Of a stretch of 10,307 nt of DNA, positions 5,580 through 10,307 are shown in pieces. Source of the DNA: SKVJ01 sp964578745 (GTDB lineage: Bacteria > Chloroflexota > Dehalococcoidia > GIF9 > AB-539-J10); assembly GCA_964578745.1 (NCBI GenBank), contig CAZODZ010000057.1:1-10307 (forward strand), written 5' to 3'. The notes below the pieces were generated by a model. That model saw only the letters and a list, made by a program, of their open reading frames with translations. It was not told the DNA's origin and searched no databases. Within the stretch, counting starts at the first letter, position 1; every line of letters starts with the position of its first letter. The position numbers were made by a program, and so were the translations under genes.

Positions 5580-6035
5580 TTATCGCTTCGCCTCCTGTGG
5601 CTTCAGTGTGAGGACCGGGACATTGGTGTGCCGCAGCACGTGGTCTGCCACGCTTCCGAACACCAGTAGCCCCAGGTTCTTCCTGCCGTGCGTCGCGATG
5701 GCGATGAGCCCGATGTCATTCTTCCTTGCGTAGTCGACTATCGCGTCACCAGGCATCCCTTCGAGCGTCACTGTATGGACGGAAAGTCCCCGTGCCCGCA
5801 GCCGCTCTGCAACTCCGTTGAGATACGTACTTGACTCGAATGCGAGACGCTTCATCTCCTCCTCGATGACTGACTCGGCTCCCTGTGCCGACGCAGCCGC
5901 GAGAGACGAGGGTACCTGGAGGACCTGGAGCAGCACGAGTTCGGAGCCGAATTTCTCAGCAACCTCGGCGGCGTATGGAATCATCTGCTCGGCGAGAGGT
6001 GTTCCATCGAGACACAATAGAATCCTGTTGAACAT
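5580..6035 (-). CDS. Universal stress protein, UspA family
   Basis: A single-domain Usp protein of 151 residues with the Rossmann-like fold. It starts MFNRILLCLDGTPLAE, where Asp10 is the conserved residue near the adenine site. The ATP-binding motif G-x2-G-x9-G-S is present as ATHG-RKNLGLLVF-GS (114-128); the first glycine is alanine, as in many members. VADHVLRHTNVPVLTL is the usual last strand-helix unit. Such proteins are cytoplasmic, often dimeric, ATP-binding or not, and raised under starvation or stress; the partner is unknown. GAGGA precedes the ATG closely. The next gene, encoding a small helical repeat protein, begins 7 bases downstream and is the best guess for a functional partner. 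Confidence 0.93.
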   Translation of the reverse strand: MFNRILLCLDGTPLAEQMIPYAAEVAEKFGSELVLLQVLQVPSSLAAASAQGAESVIEEEMKRLAFESSTYLNGVAERLRARGLSVHTVTLEGMPGDAIVDYARKNDIGLIAIATHGRKNLGLLVFGSVADHVLRHTNVPVLTLKPQEAKR

Positions 6036-6088
6036 GTCCTCACCCTTTCCGGGGCTCGTTCCCTGTACCCCACATTCCTACCAAGGTC

Positions 6089-6117
6089 ACGCTATCCCAA
6101 TGCGCTCGAAACGTCAA
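6089..6117 (-). promoter_or_regulatory. Putative promoter for uspA
   Basis: On the - strand TTGACG (6112-6117) and TAGCGT (6089-6094) are 17 bases apart. The -35 box is good, the -10 box weak. It lies between the end of the Ig-repeat gene and uspA, giving a leader of about 45 bases. Confidence 0.4.
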
Positions 6118-6123
6118 CAGCTG

Positions 6124-7131
6124 CTAGCGTCGGAAGCAGTTACAGCCTCCTGGCACCTCGTTGTCAACGGGGTACGCTTCGCGGTTGAACACTTTGAAGA
6201 ATGCCTCCGCGTACGCCGACTGGTTGAGTGGATCGGTCACGGTAACAGACACGACGACCTCGGCCGGTTTCGCGGGCGGAATAAACAGTACAGTAGCTCC
6301 GCTGCCCTCGATGCTTCCCGCGGTGGTGGACCAGTTGTACAGCAGCTCTTTCCCTTCTGCACTGGCGATACACTCTATCTCACACTCGCAAAGTGGGCCG
6401 CGCAGGAGGCGGAATCCCTGGCTGGACTCCTTGGAGTACTCCGGCAGCAGGGGGCGGACTACGAGGTCGTGTATTGTGGGTGGCTTGGGTGAGAGGACGT
6501 TGATGAGGATCGATTCGGTCCTGCTGCCTCCGTATCCGTCGCTGGCGCACACCGTGGCCAGGTACGTGCCCGGCGCCGTCGGGGCAGTCCAGGCGGCCTG
6601 CGATGCGCTTGATTCAAGTCGCCCCGCACTGCACGACCATTGGTAGGTGAGAGGGTGTCCATCATCATCGTGGGCGGTACACGTCAGCGTCGTGGTCTCA
6701 CCAGGCAGGAGTATATCCCGCTCTGTCCACAGGCCGTCTATCACAGGCGCCTCGTTCCGGAGTACCTCGACGATTGTGACCATGGCGTCACTGCCCCCGT
6801 TGCCATCGGCTACCTCAACCATTAACGCGTACTGCCCGGACGCTGCCGGTGCCGTCCAGCGCGCGTGTGCCTGCATGGTCTCAAGCTCTCCGCCGGTCGC
6901 AGACCATGAGTACACCAGCTCCTCGCCATCGGGATCGCTTGCCTGGCAGACCAGCGAGCACGTATCGTGTGCGTACATCGAGCCGCTGCTGACCTGGATA
7001 GCCTCGATGTGCGGTGCTGTGTTTGGCGTTTCGGCTTGCGTGACGGGTGTGAGCACGAACAGCGAGAACAGGGCCAGCGTGAGGCCGATGCCGGCGATGT
7101 CGCTGGATGAGAAGACACTTGTGGACTTCAA
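6124..7131 (-). CDS. Secreted protein with three Ig/PKD-like repeats
   Basis: From a TTG start the protein has 335 residues. Residues 1-33 form a signal peptide: a short polar start with Lys2, a hydrophobic stretch IAGIGLTLALFSLFVLTPV and a likely cut after TQA. Three Ig/PKD-like repeats follow (about 38-125, 128-213, 218-316), each with a D-x-DG...L-x-Y-x-WS core, a WTAP or FIPP turn and a V...DG-x-GGS strand. The tail ends GGCNCFRR, and ten or so cysteines suggest disulphides. Such domains usually serve adhesion or protein contact outside the cell. I chose TTG 7129-7131 because AGAGG lies five bases before it and because a promoter-like site lies just upstream. The frame is open further to an ATG at 7246-7248 with a near-identical context, but that would place 39 residues before the signal peptide. 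Specific function unknown. Confidence 0.82.
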   Translation of the reverse strand: MKSTSVFSSSDIAGIGLTLALFSLFVLTPVTQAETPNTAPHIEAIQVSSGSMYAHDTCSLVCQASDPDGEELVYSWSATGGELETMQAHARWTAPAASGQYALMVEVADGNGGSDAMVTIVEVLRNEAPVIDGLWTERDILLPGETTTLTCTAHDDDGHPLTYQWSCSAGRLESSASQAAWTAPTAPGTYLATVCASDGYGGSRTESILINVLSPKPPTIHDLVVRPLLPEYSKESSQGFRLLRGPLCECEIECIASAEGKELLYNWSTTAGSIEGSGATVLFIPPAKPAEVVVSVTVTDPLNQSAYAEAFFKVFNREAYPVDNEVPGGCNCFRR

Positions 7132-7257
7132 GGCTGCCTCTACTTCTTGTCGCTGTGCAGACCGTGCAGAATAGGGAGTACCCCCCGTGAATTCTATCCC
7201 GCGTGGCAGGTGGCAGCAACCGACCTTCCTGCACTTCGTGGACTCCATGGCTGCCTC
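7116..7257. repeat. Imperfect direct repeat around two candidate start codons
   Basis: The copies at 7116-7140 and 7232-7257 agree except for two substitutions and one inserted base; both share CACTT, GTGGACT and GGCTGCCTC in order. Read on the - strand each gives GAGGCAGCC followed by TTG (used) or ATG (upstream). The region between them (116 bases) carries the predicted promoter of the Ig-repeat gene. Confidence 0.7.
7191..7219 (-). promoter_or_regulatory. Putative promoter for the Ig-repeat protein
   Basis: On the - strand TTGCTG (7214-7219) and TAGAAT (7191-7196, 5 of 6) are 17 bases apart. Transcription would start near 7184, about 50 bases before the TTG start and downstream of the alternative ATG at 7248, so it supports the shorter protein. 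Confidence 0.4.
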
Positions 7258-7267
7258 GGCGTTCACC

Positions 7268-7297
7268 GTGGCATTCCACAGCTCACTCGGGTATAGT
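7268..7297 (+). promoter_or_regulatory. Putative promoter for the flavin oxidoreductase
   Basis: TATAGT (7292-7297, 5 of 6) follows GTGGCA (7268-7273, 4 of 6) at 18 bases. The ribosome binding site GGAGGT (7306-7311) and the ATG at 7319 come directly after, so the leader would be very short. Confidence 0.4.
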
Positions 7298-7318
7298 GCG
7301 TGACCGGAGGTAATCAAC

Positions 7319-8463
7319 ATGGCTGAGCTGTTTGAGCGGACTGTTCTGAACGGCATGGAACTGCGTAACAGGTTCGTCCATTCTGCAACCAACGAAGGGT
7401 CGGCCAACCCGGAGGATGGAACGGTGACCGAGCGGCTCGTGCAGCTGCAGCAGGAGCTCGCCGAGGGAGAAGTTGCCCTCGTCATTCCGGGAAACATGTA
7501 TGTGAACATCCAGGGAAAGTCACGTCCGTGCCAGACTGGAATTCATGATGACATGACTGTTCCGGGGCTTGCGCGGATGGCGGCAGCAGTCCACAGGCAT
7601 GGGGGGCGCATCGTTGCGCAACTTGCGCACGCGGGGGCCAATGCCTACGTGTCGGTGGGTAGTGACCATGCGCTTGGTCCGTCCGATATGAAGCTCACAG
7701 GGATTCCCTGTCGTGCCATGACGCGTGAACAGATGGAACGTACGGCAGCCGACTTCGCGGCAGCCGCTGTGCGGGCGAAAAAGGCGGGATTTGATGGGGT
7801 GCAGCTGCATGGGGCCCATTCCTACCTCCTTTCCCAGTTCGTCTCACCGTACTTCAACAAGCGGACCGATGCGTACGGCGGTTCTCTCGAGAATCGCGCC
7901 CGGTTTCCGCTCGAGGTCGTGCGTGCGGTCCGGGCNNNNNNNNNNGGGCTGCCGTCGGCCCCGACTTCCCCGTGCTGATCAAGATCAATTCGGATGATTA
8001 CCTTGACGGAGGGTTTCCCCTGCGAGAGATGGTCCCGTACTGCCTGATGCTGCAGGATGCGGGCATCGATGCCATAGAGATAAGCGGTGGGACACATTTC
8101 AGTGATCCGCGCTATTTCTGCTCGCGCCCCGTCGGTACCGTGCCCAGGGACCAGGAGATCTACTTCAAGGACGCTGCCGAGCTGTACAAGCGCAGTATAA
8201 GTGTTCCGCTGCTGCTCGTCGGTGGAGTGCGTTCGCTCAGGGTAGCCGAGCACGTCGTCAGGTCGGGACTGGCCGACTACGTGTCTCTGTGTCGTCCGCT
8301 CATTCGTGAGCCCCATCTCATCAAGCGCTGGCACGAGGGAGACGTGCGTGACTCCACCTGCATCTCGTGCAATCTCTGCTTTGGCCCCGTGCGCGCTGGC
8401 AAGGGGCTCTACTGTGTCGCCCAGCAGAGGCAGCGCAGAGGGCGCGTAGCCCGGAGAGGTTGA
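7319..8463 (+). CDS. NADH:flavin oxidoreductase, Old Yellow Enzyme family, split by N gap
   Basis: This is a TIM-barrel FMN enzyme of the Old Yellow Enzyme family, which reduces activated C=C bonds or related electrophiles with NAD(P)H. The first part shows NRFVHSATNEG (17-27), QLAHAGANAY (101-110) and VQLHGAHSYLLSQFVSPYFN (161-180) with RTDAYGGSLENR after it. The part after the gap shows FPVLIKINSDDY, GIDAIEISGG, VGGVRS and a C-terminal CISCNLC plus a fourth cysteine 11 residues on. This resembles the Fe-S site of 2,4-dienoyl-CoA reductase-type members, but the flavin/NAD half of those larger enzymes is absent. The reading frame changes across the ten Ns; joining the two sides through their shared GGGC gives VRAVRAAVGPDFPV and a single 376-residue protein, so the gene is probably intact. 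Substrate unknown. Confidence 0.9.
7936..7945. other. Assembly gap of ten Ns
   Basis: Ten undetermined bases lie inside the flavin oxidoreductase gene. The number is not compatible with the reading frames on the two sides (a true gap must leave a remainder of 2 after division by 3). Both flanks carry GGGC, and overlapping them by four bases restores a canonical protein, so the gap looks like a fixed-length scaffold placeholder. Confidence 0.9.
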
Positions 8464-8479
8464 TGTTCCATGTCAAGAT

Positions 8480-8508
8480 TTGCGGCATTCGCTTGCACGT
8501 TCTACTAT
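8480..8508 (+). promoter_or_regulatory. Putative promoter for the lipoprotein gene
   Basis: TTGCGG (8480-8485) and TACTAT (8503-8508, 4 of 6) are 17 bases apart in the 83-base region between the flavin oxidoreductase and the lipoprotein. Read-through from the upstream gene is also possible. Confidence 0.3.
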
Positions 8509-8546
8509 AGCCATAGCCTGTAGCTGATCAGGTGGAGGTGAGGTCC

Positions 8547-9902
8547 ATGAACAGAGGTCTGGTACTCCTGCTGGCGTTACTCTTGCTCCCCGGTTGCTCG
8601 TACCTTCTTCCCCTGGCTAACCAGCCCCCGGAGGCTTATATCGATGACATCTCGCCGGCGCACGTCGGAGAGGGTGAGACCGTCACATTTCAGGGGCACG
8701 GGACCGATGCAGATGGCGAGGTCGTTGCTTACCGCTGGCGCTCGACGCTCGACGGCCAGTTGAGCACACTGGCCACGTTTGAGACGGATGAACTCTCGGT
8801 TGGCAGCCACGTAATTTATTTCAAGGTGCAGGACAACAAGGGGGCATGGTCTCCCGAGGTGCGGGCTTCCATTGAGGTCGAGGCCGCCGGACCCATGGCA
8901 CCTGTGAAAATCGACTCGTTCACAGTGGCAGACTCGACCATCACTGCCGGTGAGAGCACCACGCTTTCCTGGAGTGTCTCCAACGCTGCTGTCGTGTCCA
9001 TGAACCAGGGCATCGGCGAGGTTGAATCCGCTGGTACGATGACGATCAGCCCATCGCAGACTACTACCTACATACTGAAGGCTGAGGGTGGCGGTGCGGT
9101 CGCCACCGCACAGCTTACCGTGAACGTGGAGCCGGCTGAGCTCGAGATTGTCTACTTCGAGGCCGACCCTGATGAAGTCGAGTCCGGCGATGCCGTGACA
9201 CTGCAGTGGGAGACGGCGGGGGCGACCGAGGTGAGAATTGACCCCTATGTCGGCCCTGTCGATCCATCAGGTTCTTTTGTTGTCTATCCGACGGGGGATG
9301 CGACTCATACGTTTACGCTGACTGCCACCGATGGGGTCGACGAGGTCACCGCCGAAGTCCAGGTGGAGACGTACGTCGAAGGGCCCACAACGCACGAGCT
9401 GATCCTGGAACCACTGCTGGACGAGAGTGGCTACGTGCGCAGCACGGGTCAGCCCTGGGAAGGGTATATCTACGTGGGTGATGATACGAATGACATAAGC
9501 ATCCAGGCGTTCCTCAGCTTTGACATATCCGACATTCCTGAAGATGCAGATATCGTCAGCGTAGTGGTCGACTTCTCAGACCACGCTTCTACCTTGGGGG
9601 AACCTTTCGATGGCCTCGGCTGTCTCAGGGCGTATCCGGACGACTATGGCTCGCTCTCCGGCAGCGACTACTATTCGGGGACGCCGCTCGGTGCAATATC
9701 GCGCTGGTGCAATCTTGACCAGCTTGAGGATGTCGGCCAGGACGGTGACTACGTCGATGCCATTGAGGATGTACTGGGAGAGGACCGCTTCCAGGTGCGC
9801 CTGCAATTCAACCAGCACGAGACGGATAATGACGGCAACAATGACCTGGTTCGCTACACTGAGGGACACCTGCCCAGGCTTATCATCGAGTACGTTGCGT
9901 AG
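8547..9902 (+). CDS. Multidomain surface lipoprotein (PKD/Ig-like plus DNRLRE-like domain)
   Basis: The 451-residue protein starts MNRGLVLLLALLLLPGC, a signal peptide with a lipobox (LPGC); Cys17 should be lipidated and anchor it outside the cytoplasmic membrane. Domain 1 (about 26-113) is PKD-like, with GTDADGEVVAYRWRS. Domains 2 (119-195) and 3 (198-276) are Ig-like and share the pattern F-x-x...AG/SG-x-x-x-T-L-x-W-x-x-x-x-A. The C-terminal region (283-451) is beta-rich, with ESGYVRSTG, QAFLSFDISDIPEDADIVSV and a final LPRLIIEYV, like DNRLRE-type domains of secreted proteins; DNDGNND (427-433) could bind calcium. ATG 8547 is chosen over GTG 8532 because GGAGGT (8534-8539) is seven bases before it and the signal peptide then begins cleanly. 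Role unknown; adhesion or polysaccharide contact is a guess. Confidence 0.88.
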   Translation: MNRGLVLLLALLLLPGCSYLLPLANQPPEAYIDDISPAHVGEGETVTFQGHGTDADGEVVAYRWRSTLDGQLSTLATFETDELSVGSHVIYFKVQDNKGAWSPEVRASIEVEAAGPMAPVKIDSFTVADSTITAGESTTLSWSVSNAAVVSMNQGIGEVESAGTMTISPSQTTTYILKAEGGGAVATAQLTVNVEPAELEIVYFEADPDEVESGDAVTLQWETAGATEVRIDPYVGPVDPSGSFVVYPTGDATHTFTLTATDGVDEVTAEVQVETYVEGPTTHELILEPLLDESGYVRSTGQPWEGYIYVGDDTNDISIQAFLSFDISDIPEDADIVSVVVDFSDHASTLGEPFDGLGCLRAYPDDYGSLSGSDYYSGTPLGAISRWCNLDQLEDVGQDGDYVDAIEDVLGEDRFQVRLQFNQHETDNDGNNDLVRYTEGHLPRLIIEYVA

Positions 9903-9932
9903 AAGCGGGCACTGTTGCGAATGGTTATCACC

Positions 9933-9967
9933 CTGCGGACGCCCAGGCCGGGCGTCCGCAGTCTTCT
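9933..9967 (+). terminator. Intrinsic terminator after the lipoprotein gene
   Basis: A perfect 12-bp stem, CTGCGGACGCCC (9933-9944) and GGGCGTCCGCAG (9950-9961), has a 5-base loop and is followed by TCTTCT. The stem is very stable, the T tract modest. Confidence 0.75.
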
Positions 9968-10307
9968 GGGGATGTCCTGCCGGACGTAACGGCGGGACCT
10001 GCTGACAGGGGACCGGAGCTGCTGCCGATGGTGCTCGAGTGGTGCCGGCAAAGCACCCGGTGTGTGCCAGTCCTTCGGCATCCTCAATCCGATACGCCCT
10101 CCGCACTCGCCCTCCCCTTCTGCGGTTCGATGTCGGCACCTGCTGCATGCGGACAGAATCGCAGACCTTCTACGGGTGCTTCGTAGATTCATTGACACGG
10201 TCGCCCTGCTGCTCTAGAGTAGCCGTGTCTGTCCTGCTCCCCTCCGTAATCTTATCCCGCGGGCGGCAACGAAGTATCGTGTGGTCGGTCATCCAGGAGC
10301 GACTGCC
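9968..10307. other. Terminal region without a supported gene
   Basis: I see no credible coding region here. The open frames on the - strand that cross it are rich in arginine, overlap the lipoprotein gene and its terminator, and resemble no family I know. Weak inverted repeats are present (for example TCTACG at 10169-10174 with CGTAGA at 10182-10187), as is the outward promoter described separately. No tRNA fold is apparent. Confidence 0.6.
10192..10220 (+). promoter_or_regulatory. Promoter facing the right edge of the window
   Basis: A perfect TTGACA (10192-10197) and TAGAGT (10215-10220, 4 of 6) are separated by the ideal 17 bases. It should start a transcript near 10227 that leaves the window. 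AGGAG near 10294 could be the ribosome binding site of a gene beginning at or beyond the edge. Confidence 0.5.

Noticed and set aside
4691..5611. A 306-residue open frame on the + strand
   Set aside because: It lies antisense to the alcohol dehydrogenase and the uspA-linked small gene, both supported by strong motifs or layout, and crosses the palindrome cluster.
7132..7509. N-terminal extension of the Ig-repeat protein, giving 461 residues
   Set aside because: It would overlap the start of the flavin oxidoreductase on the other strand and put about 126 unrelated, serine-rich residues before a clear signal peptide.
7319..7978. Flavin oxidoreductase as a frameshifted pseudogene
   Set aside because: The frame change coincides exactly with ten Ns, and joining the flanks by their shared GGGC restores a canonical sequence.
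9576..10198. Two long open frames on the - strand
   Set aside because: They cross the lipoprotein C-terminus and its terminator, are rich in arginine and proline, and match no family pattern I know; they are typical chance frames in GC-rich DNA.
1..10307. CRISPR array, insertion sequence, tRNA or rRNA
   Set aside because: I found no regularly spaced repeats, no transposase motif or terminal repeats, and no cloverleaf or rRNA-like sequence.

Overview
The window is a stretch of GC-rich bacterial chromosome, probably a draft or metagenome-assembled contig because it carries a run of ten Ns at 7936-7945. The gene content is mostly conserved housekeeping and metabolic genes. The pairing of rpmE with a DUF1385 membrane-protein gene, the zinc-type L31 and the mix of soluble redox enzymes recall Chloroflexota (Dehalococcoidia-like) genomes. 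That placement is an inference from gene order and protein style, not a measured result.

Layout. The left end (1-1540, + strand) holds the 3' part of truB, then hisA and hisI, which overlap and probably share a promoter just after truB. The next block (1537-3326, - strand) is a ribosomal-protein operon read leftwards, rplU-rpmA-rpmE, followed after an intrinsic terminator by the DUF1385 gene, whose stop codon overlaps that of hisI. A strong promoter drives rplU, and rplU has no ATG/GTG/TTG start at its conserved N-terminus; an ATT codon sits at ideal distance from a perfect Shine-Dalgarno sequence. Divergent from it is a MazG-like nucleotide pyrophosphohydrolase (3502-3921, + strand).

From 3955 to 7131 all genes lie on the - strand: an iron-containing alcohol dehydrogenase, a small helical repeat protein, a UspA-family stress protein that precedes it by 7 bases, and a secreted protein made of three Ig/PKD-like repeats. 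From 7319 to the end the genes lie on the + strand: an Old Yellow Enzyme-family NADH:flavin oxidoreductase interrupted by the N run, and a lipoprotein with a PKD-like domain, two Ig-like domains and a C-terminal beta-rich domain, closed by a strong terminator. The last ~340 bases hold no gene I can support, only a good outward-facing promoter.

Together the genes cover translation, two steps of histidine synthesis, nucleotide-pool cleaning, stress response and redox metabolism, plus two exported proteins. I see no mobile element, CRISPR array, tRNA or rRNA. I found no clear novel multi-gene system. The points most worth checking are the ATT start of rplU with its inverted repeat, the 27-residue repeat protein paired with UspA, the cluster of palindromes at the alcohol dehydrogenase promoter, and the artificial nature of the N gap.
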